From the NCBI GenBank assembly GCA_001872985.1, contig MNYA01000421.1, positions 1 through 6,266 on the forward strand: a stretch of DNA of 6,266 bases, written 5' to 3'. Below are positions 1 to 5,622 of the stretch, piece by piece. The position numbers were made by a program, and so were the translations under genes. Each line of letters starts with the position of its first letter. Position 1 is the first letter of the stretch. The notes below the pieces were generated by a model. That model had not been told where the DNA came from. It saw only the letters and a list, made by a program, of their open reading frames with translations, and did not search any database. Source of the stretch: a bacterium CG2_30_54_10 (lineage in GTDB: Bacteria > Muiribacteriota > Ozemobacteria > Ozemobacterales > Ozemobacteraceae).

Positions 1-74
1 TTTACGGCAAATCGCCAGTACGTGCGTGAAGGGGATACCCATTAACCCTGATAATGAAAGGGAAGCTGCGTTCC

Positions 75-95
75 ACCTCAAACGTGAGGTTTTTC
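75..95 (+). terminator. Probable intrinsic terminator of an upstream gene outside the window
   Basis: A perfect 6-bp stem (ACCTCA at 75-80 with TGAGGT at 85-90) closes a four-base AACG loop and runs directly into TTTTT followed by CTCTC. The bases before the stem are not A-rich, so it reads as a terminator on the + strand only. It would end a transcript entering from the left and insulate the sigma-factor operon starting at 193. The stem is short, so efficiency is uncertain. Confidence 0.55.
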
Positions 96-137
96 TCTCG
101 CGGCCGTCTCGACCGCAAGGATTCGCAATTCTGGCAA

Positions 138-143
138 TACAAT
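138..143 (+). promoter_or_regulatory. Possible -10 element for the sigma-factor operon
   Basis: TACAAT matches the sigma-70 -10 consensus at five of six positions and lies 50 bases before the GTG start at 193, after the upstream terminator. No convincing -35 hexamer sits 16-18 bases upstream, and no clear ECF-type GGAAC box was seen. The rest of 1-192 holds no gene or recognisable RNA element. Confidence 0.22.
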
Positions 144-192
144 GTCCAATAAAAATGTTTGGCCGTTTTTAATTATGAGCAGGTTCTATTAA

Positions 193-798
193 GTGGAAGA
201 GGAAGAAAATTCGCCCCGCATGGCCACCCCCGTTACCCTCGACACGCTTAACATCCCCGATACTCCGGATACCACCGATCGTGAGATCGTTCTTGAGATC
301 CTTGGAGGAAACATGGCAGGTTTTCAGGTTCTGGTCGACAGGTATTCGCCTTGGTGCCATTATTTTTTCCGTAGAAGATTTCCACAGGATCCTGATTCGG
401 CCCAGGATCTGACCCAGGAGGCTTTTTTGCGGGCCTTCAAATACCTCAGATCCTGGAATCCCGATTCCTCGTTCCGAGCCTGGCTTCGTGCCACATGTCA
501 GAATTTGGCTCGGGATTTTTTCCAACGTGACCGGCGTGATCGGGAAAAGGTGCGTGTGCAATCCCAGAAAATACAGGAAGCTGCGCCCGAGCCATCCGCT
601 GAGGTCAGGGCTCTTGAAGACGCTCTGCTCCTTCTTCCAGAGCGGCAGCAGGAGACGATCGAGTTGAAATACTTCTGGAGTTGCAAAGTGGATGAAATCG
701 CCGAGACTTTGGGCGTGTCGCGCGGCACTGTAAAGAACGACCTCTGCCTCGGGCTGCGCAGATTATTTGAAATCCTGGGAGGTCAAGAAAAGCCGTGA
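193..798 (+). CDS. ECF-type RNA polymerase sigma factor (sigma-70 family)
   Basis: This 201-residue protein should bind core RNA polymerase and direct it to a dedicated promoter set. Region 2 spans about residues 43-112 and carries the classic core helix (DLTQEAFLRAF at 72-82, then an SFRAWL segment). A charged linker follows. Region 4 spans about 138-193, with the helix-turn-helix around EIAETLGVSRGTVKNDL (168-184) that reads the -35 element. Regions 1 and 3 are absent and the length is normal for ECF factors. The GTG start follows an in-frame TAA directly and has a modest AGCAGG ribosome site at 178-183. ATG at 220 is an alternative, but its purine-rich stretch lies about 16 bases away, which is too far. 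The TGA stop overlaps the GTG of the anti-sigma gene by four bases, so the two are probably translationally coupled. The ECF subgroup cannot be assigned by eye. Confidence 0.93.
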   Translation: MEEEENSPRMATPVTLDTLNIPDTPDTTDREIVLEILGGNMAGFQVLVDRYSPWCHYFFRRRFPQDPDSAQDLTQEAFLRAFKYLRSWNPDSSFRAWLRATCQNLARDFFQRDRRDREKVRVQSQKIQEAAPEPSAEVRALEDALLLLPERQQETIELKYFWSCKVDEIAETLGVSRGTVKNDLCLGLRRLFEILGGQEKP

Positions 799-1775
799 CC
801 GAAATCTGCCCCCGCCGGGACGAGATCCTTGAGCGCCTGATTTCCGCCGATTCCACCGAGGAACCGCTTGATGATGAGATTCGGCAGCACCTGAACAGCT
901 GCAGCGCCTGTTCTCGCGAATGGGAACGCCTTAGGGCTTTCGAGCTTTTCATGGGGGGCGTGGCCGAGAAAATCGCGAGCCGGCCCACACCACAAGTGAA
1001 CGGCCCCTGGAGCTCTCCCGTCCGCCGCCATACAGCTTTCCCTTTTCCAACCTTGATTACGGGTTTTCTTGCAGTCGTCGCCGCCCTGGTTCTTATCTGG
1101 GTTTCGAGTCGCCCCGGATCCGAACCCGTTTGGCATAAAGAAACCGGGGCGCCGGTTACACCGCCGTCGGCGCCGGCTGTCAATCCGAAGGCAACCGGTT
1201 TCCAAATTGTGGAAGGGGAGATTACCTCGGTTGATGTCCCCGGGAAACCCCTGCCGGACACCGGTCTTCCGAGCAACGTGGCCCTGGTCTGCGCGGAGGG
1301 AACCACCATCATCTTTCCCAGCGGGGTGGAAGCGAGGCTGGCTCGATCGACCTTCCGCCTTTCAGAAAGCGCCCTTTCCCTGATGGTTGGTTTCGTCAGG
1401 GTCAAGGTTCCCCATCATCGGCCGACCCGGTTTTCAGTTTCCACTCCTTGCGCCGTCCTTGGCGTCCGGGGAACCCGTTTTTCCGTCAGAGTCAAGGAAT
1501 CAGGAGCGACCGAAGTCGAGGTTCAGGAAGGCTCCGTCAGCATTTCTACTATCGCTCGCGAAGAGCAGCTCCTTTCCCCTGGCGACCGGCTCTCCATCGA
1601 CCCCCTGGGAAAACTTGGCCCAGTGCTGGTTGCCCCCGGGAAAGGCCCTGCTGCTTCATCCCTTTTCCCCGACGCTTCGTGGTCGCAAGGTGACGGGGTG
1701 GGGGCAGTTCCGGCAACTCCAGCCAAGGGACTGATCGAACCCGTGAAAAATGTTGAAGATGCCCTGGGAGATTGA
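795..1775 (+). CDS. Membrane anti-sigma factor: zinc-binding N-terminus, one TM helix, periplasmic FecR domain
   Basis: This 326-residue protein probably holds the preceding sigma factor inactive at the membrane. The N-terminus has the zf-HC2/ZAS-like pattern H32-x3-C36-x2-C39 with a further Cys at 5, a spacing typical of zinc-binding anti-sigma domains. One transmembrane helix lies at about 85-104. A Pro-rich linker (115-135) leads to a FecR-type periplasmic domain at about 163-252, with the hallmark FSVSTPCAVLGVRGTRFSV (213-231). The extracytoplasmic tail is Ala/Pro/Gly-rich and ends in VKNVEDALGD. The start is GTG in a GTGA overlap with the sigma gene, with a strong GGGAGGT ribosome site at 777-783. 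In classical FecR systems the FecR part receives a signal from a TonB-dependent receptor. No receptor is in this window, so the stimulus is unknown. The domain reading is firm and the signal is inference. Confidence 0.88.
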   Translation: MTEICPRRDEILERLISADSTEEPLDDEIRQHLNSCSACSREWERLRAFELFMGGVAEKIASRPTPQVNGPWSSPVRRHTAFPFPTLITGFLAVVAALVLIWVSSRPGSEPVWHKETGAPVTPPSAPAVNPKATGFQIVEGEITSVDVPGKPLPDTGLPSNVALVCAEGTTIIFPSGVEARLARSTFRLSESALSLMVGFVRVKVPHHRPTRFSVSTPCAVLGVRGTRFSVRVKESGATEVEVQEGSVSISTIAREEQLLSPGDRLSIDPLGKLGPVLVAPGKGPAASSLFPDASWSQGDGVGAVPATPAKGLIEPVKNVEDALGD

Positions 1776-1776
1776 A

Positions 1777-2610
1777 ATGAACCGATTGGTGGTTGTTTCC
1801 CGAAATCATGACTTTCTGAGCTCAGCGCCCACGGCCCTCAGACCTGTTCGATCTCTACGATCGCCGCTGTTGTCGCTGTCCCCGTTGTTGTCGCTGTTGT
1901 CGCTGTCGCCGTTGTTGTCGCTGTCGCGGCCTTTGCTGTTGTCGCTGTCGCTGTCGCTTTCATGGCCATTGCTGCCGCTTTTGCTGCTTCTGCTTCTGTC
2001 GGCGGCCCCTGCCGCTTTGGCTCAGCCCAGCCCGATGGCGAGTCTTACTATTCACCTCCAGGTGGGCTTCAATTATGTTCCACCGGGAACCGCCCCCTTC
2101 GCCACCCAGAATCCTCAAGCGACATGGCCGGTTTCTGAATACATGACCTATCTGGAAAGCCAGAACAAGCAGAAAACGCCGCCACCCCGCTCCACAGAGC
2201 TGCCCAAATCCATGGCTTGCGGTGAGTTTCTTGAACAGCTCCAGGACCGTCCCACCACCATGACCCTGAATTCCGGCAAGCTCCGTGGATTGCTCACCGA
2301 CAAGATCCCCGCCCGGGTTGAGGTTCCCAAAAGTGACAATGCACGTCAGCCGCGTCTCGACCCGCTGTCCAAGGAAGAAATGGATCTCGTCGGCCTCAGC
2401 TTCTTCCAGGACATCGAGCACCACGCTCAGCTAAGCTCGCAAGGTGACAAAAAGGGAACCTTACTGATTGTTTTGAAATGGCAGCTCATCGCCCGGAACC
2501 ATCCAGACCGGATCGAAGAGATAACCAGAAAAATCGCGCTTCTTCACGGTTTCAAAAATTTTCTGACTTACATCAATGCGGAGGTGGAAAAGCACAAGGC
2601 AAATCTCTAG
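1777..2610 (+). CDS. Unknown exported protein with repeat-built signal sequence, third gene of the ECF operon
   Basis: I recognise no family for this 277-residue protein. ATG at 1777 is preferred: it lies one base after the anti-sigma stop and has GGGAG at 1766-1770, six bases upstream. An in-frame ATG at 1750 would lie inside the anti-sigma gene without a good ribosome site. Residues 1-28 contain several Arg. Residues 30-75 are almost only Leu, Ser and Pro, in repeats such as PLLSLS and PLLSLLSLS. AAPAALA then precedes Q83, a plausible signal peptidase I site. This hydrophobic stretch is far longer than a normal signal peptide core. The mature part of about 195 residues has one Cys (148), a Pro-rich stretch (PPPRSTELP at 135-143), a hydrophobic strand TLLIVLKWQLIA (228-239) and a helical C-terminus. 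Tight coupling to the sigma/anti-sigma pair suggests a role in the same pathway, as a sensor partner or co-regulator. That is inference only. Confidence 0.82.
   Translation: MNRLVVVSRNHDFLSSAPTALRPVRSLRSPLLSLSPLLSLLSLSPLLSLSRPLLLSLSLSLSWPLLPLLLLLLLSAAPAALAQPSPMASLTIHLQVGFNYVPPGTAPFATQNPQATWPVSEYMTYLESQNKQKTPPPRSTELPKSMACGEFLEQLQDRPTTMTLNSGKLRGLLTDKIPARVEVPKSDNARQPRLDPLSKEEMDLVGLSFFQDIEHHAQLSSQGDKKGTLLIVLKWQLIARNHPDRIEEITRKIALLHGFKNFLTYINAEVEKHKANL
1864..1956 (+). repeat. In-frame tandem repeat of CCG-(C/T)TG-TTG-TCG-CTG-TCG type
   Basis: Codons CTG, TTG, TCG and CCG alternate almost without interruption. Recognisable units are 1864-1881 (PLLSLS), 1882-1908 (PLLSLLSLS), 1909-1926 (PLLSLS) and, after one CGG, 1930-1956 (PLLLSLSLS). 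Units differ by multiples of three bases, so copy change would lengthen or shorten the hydrophobic signal region without breaking the frame. Degenerate Leu-rich sequence continues to about 2000. Confidence 0.85.
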
Positions 2611-2674
2611 CAGTCGCCATGGTTTTGAGGAATTCTGTTTCAAAAAAGTAAGAATGTTGATTAATTCGGAAGAT

Positions 2675-2694
2675 CCTGCTAGGCGCAGGTTTTA
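2675..2694 (+). terminator. Weak candidate terminator after the three-gene operon
   Basis: CCTGC (2675-2679) pairs with GCAGG (2685-2689) around a five-base loop, followed by TTTTAG. The stem has only five base pairs and the T run only four, so termination may be partial, with some read-through into the 659-residue gene. Nothing better is visible in the gap 2611-2788. Confidence 0.35.
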
Positions 2695-2762
2695 GTCTGC
2701 CTATGACATGTGAGGATTGTTTGAAATTGGTATGGTTTTTTCTCGAACAAACGACGTAAATG

Positions 2763-2768
2763 TATACT
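2763..2768 (+). promoter_or_regulatory. Possible -10 element before the CARDB protein gene
   Basis: TATACT matches the sigma-70 -10 consensus at five of six positions and sits 20 bases before the GTG start at 2789. The matching -35 position (about 2740-2745, TTCTCG) is poor. It would leave a leader of only about 14 bases with the GGAGG ribosome site (2778-2782) near its 5' end. It is plausible in an AT-rich gap, but weak evidence. Confidence 0.3.
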
Positions 2769-2788
2769 TTTGAAAATGGAGGACAACA

Positions 2789-4768
2789 GTGAAAAATTTG
2801 GGAAGAATCTTTTTGGTGGCTTTCGCAATTGGTTTGGTTTATTTCGGCGGCGTGGGCCCGGCTCTTTCCCTGGACAATGATAACATTCGTTCGGCGCCCG
2901 ACCGCCCCGTTATCAAGATGCAACCCAGGGTTTCTCCGAACCAGTGCCGATCCTACCTGCGACAGATCGCTAATGCGGTCTATCGCTACAACAAGCTTAC
3001 CCAGTCCAGGATGGAGCCGCTGAACTTTGGCAAGCTCCAGGATGTTGGCAAACCTTGCTGTAATCCAAGGGGATATTCGGTGCGTTATTTTCTGGCCAAG
3101 CTCCGCCGTGGATTCAAAGTTCCCCCGAAGAAGATGACGGTCTCCTGCGCTCAGCACCGGATTTCATTCACTCGCGAAGGCTGGGGAACCCAGGATATCA
3201 GTCCCACCAAATGCAAATCCTATCTCCAACAACTGGCCAATGCGATCTACGATTACAACAAAAGCAACCGCACTCTCATGAGGACTCCGGAGTTCGGCAA
3301 GCTTAAAGGAGTGGCCAAGCCTCTTTGCGGCCCTTCAAACTATTCGATCGGCTATGTGAGTAATGGTAGGGAAGGCGCTCCCCTCCGCGACGGTCCCGGC
3401 GGTCAGACTCTGACTACCAATTGCTCTCTTCATAAGATCGCCTTTTCCCTGCAGGGGTGGGGTTATGGCGGCGATGGCGGCCTCGAAGCCTGTCTCGCCT
3501 TCATGGTGAAGGCCGCGCGGGACGTCGTCTATCGCAACCTAAAGTATCAGGATAAGGTAAAGAATCTGGGCTTTTATCGGCCTGGCAATCCGGAAATAGT
3601 TATTCCCTGCGGCATTGACTCCTATAAGGTCGCCTACGAATACCTCAAAGATCGGCCTTTCACAAAGGTGATCTGCATGAAACACAATCGTGACGAAGGC
3701 GTTTTCGACGACGAGATCGCAAGCGGGCCGGCGACCGGAACCTGGGTTCCAACGGAAGCTCAGCGGATGGAAGATCGGCGCCGGTATGATGGTTTGAACA
3801 AGCTCCTGGAGGCGGAAAAAAGCGGAGCTTCTGTCAACATAACTCCCGAGTATCTTCTCAACGTAGCCCGGGAGTACCTCGATTGGATGACCAAAACCTT
3901 CGGCCAAAATACCAAGGATAAGACGATAGTCAACCACATTGAGTTCACCATGGTCACCATCATGTATGCCAAGGCAAAGATCGGCAATCGGAAAGACTTG
4001 CCCGACCTGGTCATCACCGACATCATCTGGGACGGCAAGTATCTGGTGGTCGAATATATGAATCAGGGCAAGGGCGTTGGTGATGGCGGATTCACCTTCA
4101 ACATCCAGAACGGGAACTATTTATCTGAAGGCAATGACGGCAACCACCTCTTCAAAGTGCCCGCTCCCGGCCAGAAGGCAAATACCGGCCAAAAGTTCGC
4201 CCCCGGGCAGATCAAGCTCGAGGACGGCATGGACGCCTACATCGAGGCGACCATAGATCCCAAAAACGGGGTCAAGGAGTCAAACGAGGGAAACAACCAC
4301 TTTGGCAAGAAGATCCTGATTGGGGACGAACTTCCCGACCTCGTGATCAAGGACATCTTCTACGATGGAAAGTACATCGGGATAGAGTATGCCAACATCG
4401 GAAATGGCTTCCAGAAAGGCGCCTTTCAGACGGTCTTCCGTTCGGGTAACTACAAGTTTCTGGAAAAGGGCCAATATCTGATGGAAGCCCCCAGGCCTGG
4501 GACCAGTGCCAAGGCTCTGGGCTGCACCCCAATGCATCTTGGGCTGAAGGAAGGGATGTCGCAGGTGATCGAAGCCGAAATCAACTGCAATGGCGATGTC
4601 AGGGAAAGCAACATCCGGAACAACAGATTCGAAAAACCTGTACGGATCTTCTCCAGGGATGAAACCCGCAACTTCCCTTCCGACGAGCCGGGAACTGCAA
4701 CGGAGCCCCAGAAAACTCCTAATGACGGTGGCAAGGTGAATGACGTGGATTCTGCCCTCGGAAACTGA
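2789..4768 (+). CDS. Secreted protein: three pilin-like Cys repeats plus two CARDB-like domains
   Basis: This is a 659-residue exported protein of unknown function. GTG start with GGAGG at 2778-2782, six bases upstream. The signal peptide is residues 1 to about 27 (hydrophobic core 7-24, cut near PALS). Three repeats follow, at about 51-133, 140-225 and 232-302. Each has a helix opening with Cys (53, 142, 235), a mid Cys before a GYS/NYS/DSY strand (90-91, 180, 274) and a final C-x2-H (C120/H123, C212/H215, C296/H299). The order resembles the globular part of type IV pilins or pseudopilins, without the pilin N-terminal helix. A helical linker (322-398) leads to two CARDB-like beta domains (403-510 and 514-620), each opening with LPDLVI-x-DI-x(3)-GKY and closing with a (K/R)ESN...NN-x-F strand. 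The polar tail ends in VNDVDSALGN, like the anti-sigma tail. CARDB domains usually serve in adhesion or as spacers. A surface or extracellular binding role is inference. The gene looks monocistronic. Confidence 0.88.
   Translation: MKNLGRIFLVAFAIGLVYFGGVGPALSLDNDNIRSAPDRPVIKMQPRVSPNQCRSYLRQIANAVYRYNKLTQSRMEPLNFGKLQDVGKPCCNPRGYSVRYFLAKLRRGFKVPPKKMTVSCAQHRISFTREGWGTQDISPTKCKSYLQQLANAIYDYNKSNRTLMRTPEFGKLKGVAKPLCGPSNYSIGYVSNGREGAPLRDGPGGQTLTTNCSLHKIAFSLQGWGYGGDGGLEACLAFMVKAARDVVYRNLKYQDKVKNLGFYRPGNPEIVIPCGIDSYKVAYEYLKDRPFTKVICMKHNRDEGVFDDEIASGPATGTWVPTEAQRMEDRRRYDGLNKLLEAEKSGASVNITPEYLLNVAREYLDWMTKTFGQNTKDKTIVNHIEFTMVTIMYAKAKIGNRKDLPDLVITDIIWDGKYLVVEYMNQGKGVGDGGFTFNIQNGNYLSEGNDGNHLFKVPAPGQKANTGQKFAPGQIKLEDGMDAYIEATIDPKNGVKESNEGNNHFGKKILIGDELPDLVIKDIFYDGKYIGIEYANIGNGFQKGAFQTVFRSGNYKFLEKGQYLMEAPRPGTSAKALGCTPMHLGLKEGMSQVIEAEINCNGDVRESNIRNNRFEKPVRIFSRDETRNFPSDEPGTATEPQKTPNDGGKVNDVDSALGN
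2939..3694 (+). repeat. Three protein-level repeats (Cys-helix, mid Cys, C-x2-H)
   Basis: Encoded segments 2939-3187, 3206-3463 and 3482-3694 share the same order of elements. Copies one and two are close: SYLRQIANAVYRYNK versus SYLQQLANAIYDYNK, then FGKL, then a Lys-Pro before the mid Cys, and both close on GWG. Copy three is diverged and shorter, but keeps the three Cys positions and the final C-x2-H. Conserved Cys spacing suggests a structural disulfide in each copy. Confidence 0.75.
3995..4648 (+). repeat. Tandem duplication of a CARDB-like beta domain
   Basis: Segments 3995-4318 and 4328-4648 encode two copies that match along their whole length: LPDLVITDI versus LPDLVIKDI, WDGKYLVVEYMNQG versus YDGKYIGIEYANIG, LEDGMDAYIEATI versus LKEGMSQVIEAEI, and VKESNEGNNHF versus VRESNIRNNRF. 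The second copy has gained two Cys (579 and 600). The DNA has diverged, so the duplication is not recent. Confidence 0.8.
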
Positions 4769-4790
4769 CCTGTTTTCTTTTTAGTCAACG

Positions 4791-4834
4791 GCTGGATGAG
4801 CGAAATGGCCTATTTTCCGCTCATCCAGCTTTTT
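4791..4834 (+). terminator. Strong intrinsic terminator after the CARDB protein gene
   Basis: A perfect 12-bp stem joins 4791-4802 (GCTGGATGAGCG) to 4818-4829 (CGCTCATCCAGC). It can be extended inward by AAA/TTT pairing past one bulged base, and it is followed by five T at 4830-4834. It begins 22 bases after the stop codon at 4766-4768. The A-run inside the stem is not matched by a T-run on the other side, so it works on the + strand. It separates the CARDB gene from the hsp20 pair. Confidence 0.92.
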
Positions 4835-4977
4835 GGGGAAATCCCAACGGAGATCCGGGCATTTCGTCGCTCTTCCGTTGCATGCGACGTTGACCTTGTC
4901 TTCCCACGAACCTTTGGCAATCCCAATTCATCAGCTCCAAAGCGACAGTCCGCTGCTGATTTACGATCCTTGCAGAA

Positions 4978-5008
4978 GAAAATATTCATTACGTGGCGGA
5001 ATATTTTC
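4978..5008 (+). promoter_or_regulatory. Perfect inverted repeat upstream of hsp20 genes, candidate operator
   Basis: GAAAATATTC at 4978-4987 and its exact reverse complement GAATATTTTC at 4999-5008 flank an 11-base spacer. It lies 91 bases before the first hsp20 start. The half-sites are centred 21 bases apart (two helical turns), as expected for a dimeric regulator. The layout recalls the heat-shock CIRCE operator (9-bp arms, 9-bp spacer), but the sequence is different. No clear -35/-10 pair could be placed around it. The rest of the 331-base gap 4769-5099 holds the terminator, a minor 6-bp hairpin (CGTCGC 4865-4870 with GCGACG 4884-4889) and a purine/CA-rich leader, and no gene. Confidence 0.5.
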
Positions 5009-5099
5009 GAGCATGGCATGACCTTTGCTCATAACGCATTCAAGGCACGGATCAAATCAGACCCAATCAATTCAAATCAAATACAAAAGGAGATCCCCC

Positions 5100-5546
5100 A
5101 TGAATTTCTGGAACTTGTTCAAGGAAATGGAGAGCATGCAATCGCAATTGACCGATCTCGCAAAGGAATTCAACTTCGAAAAACTCCCCAAGATGGCTTT
5201 CGCGCCTGGTGCCACCGGAAGACATTTTCCCCTCATGAACATCAGGGACGACGAAAACGCCCTCTGCGTCGAAGCGCTCGCCCCCGGAGTAGATCCTTCC
5301 ACCCTCAAGGTCACCATGCAGAAGGAAGCTCTTACAATCGCCGGCGAAAAGCGGGGTGTCAACGTCGCAGACGAAAATTACCACCGCTGTGAACGCGGTT
5401 CAGGCAAGTTCACCCGAACGATCGATCTTCCTGCAGAAATCGATTCGGACAAGGTAAAGGCTGAGTACAAAAACGGGATCCTGCTACTGACACTTCCGAA
5501 AGCGGAAGCCGCTAAAGCCCACATGATCGATATCAAACTCGACTGA
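5100..5546 (+). CDS. Hsp20 family small heat-shock protein (first of pair)
   Basis: This 148-residue ATP-independent holdase should bind unfolding cytoplasmic proteins under stress and keep them refoldable. Start ATG 5100 has AAGGAG at 5087-5092, seven bases upstream. Extending to an ATG at 5025 would add an unlikely Arg/Gln/Ser-rich leader. The N-terminal arm (1-41, opening MNFWNLFKEMESM) is followed by the alpha-crystallin domain at about 42-137. This shows the A-x-x-PGV-D segment (60-65) and the family signature AEYKNGILLLTLPK (121-134). The tail carries an I-x-I motif (IDI at 143-145) that docks into neighbouring subunits during oligomer assembly. Length is normal for bacterial class members. 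The second hsp20 starts 76 bases downstream and is probably co-transcribed. No sigma-32 consensus or CIRCE element was found, but an inverted repeat lies upstream at 4978-5008. Confidence 0.92.
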   Translation: MNFWNLFKEMESMQSQLTDLAKEFNFEKLPKMAFAPGATGRHFPLMNIRDDENALCVEALAPGVDPSTLKVTMQKEALTIAGEKRGVNVADENYHRCERGSGKFTRTIDLPAEIDSDKVKAEYKNGILLLTLPKAEAAKAHMIDIKLD

Positions 5547-5567
5547 CCGCCGCCCGCTCACTTACTT

Positions 5568-5598
5568 GAAACACCTGAAACTTGAAGTTGGAAACACC
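5568..5598 (+). repeat. Short direct repeat GAAACACC between the two hsp20 genes
   Basis: GAAACACC occurs at 5568-5575 and 5591-5598 (23-base period), enclosing the small palindrome AACTT-G-AAGTT at 5579-5589. CTTGAA also occurs twice (5565-5570 and 5581-5586). This lies in the short 76-base gap between the two genes. It may be a regulatory site or simply low-complexity A-rich leader. Confidence 0.4.
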
Positions 5599-5622
5599 AT
5601 TACTTTTGAAAGGAGAATGTGT

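Noticed and set aside
1..74. Riboswitch or RNA gene at the left edge
   Set aside because: Only 3-4 bp pairings such as GGGGATACCC are visible, and they match no known aptamer core I can recall. The terminator at 75-95 belongs to something upstream that is not in view.
605..1405. 266-residue minus-strand open frame across the sigma and anti-sigma genes
   Set aside because: It is fully antisense to two genes with clear domain signatures, rich in Arg and Ser, and shows no recognisable motif.
1864..1956. CRISPR or non-coding satellite explanation for the repeat tract
   Set aside because: Units are contiguous, without unique spacers, change only by whole codons and lie inside an open frame.
1960..2424. 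154-residue minus-strand open frame opposite the third operon gene
   Set aside because: It is antisense to a gene with a good ribosome site and signal sequence, and nothing supports its own start or product.
4890..4918. Sigma-70 promoter with -35 TTGACC upstream of hsp20
   Set aside because: The -35 is good, but the bases 17 downstream (TTTGGC) do not resemble a -10 element.
4796..5392. 198-residue + strand open frame starting inside the terminator
   Set aside because: Its start lies in the terminator stem, it has no ribosome site, it covers the hsp20 control region, and its second half is an Arg/Ser-rich out-of-frame reading of the first hsp20 gene.
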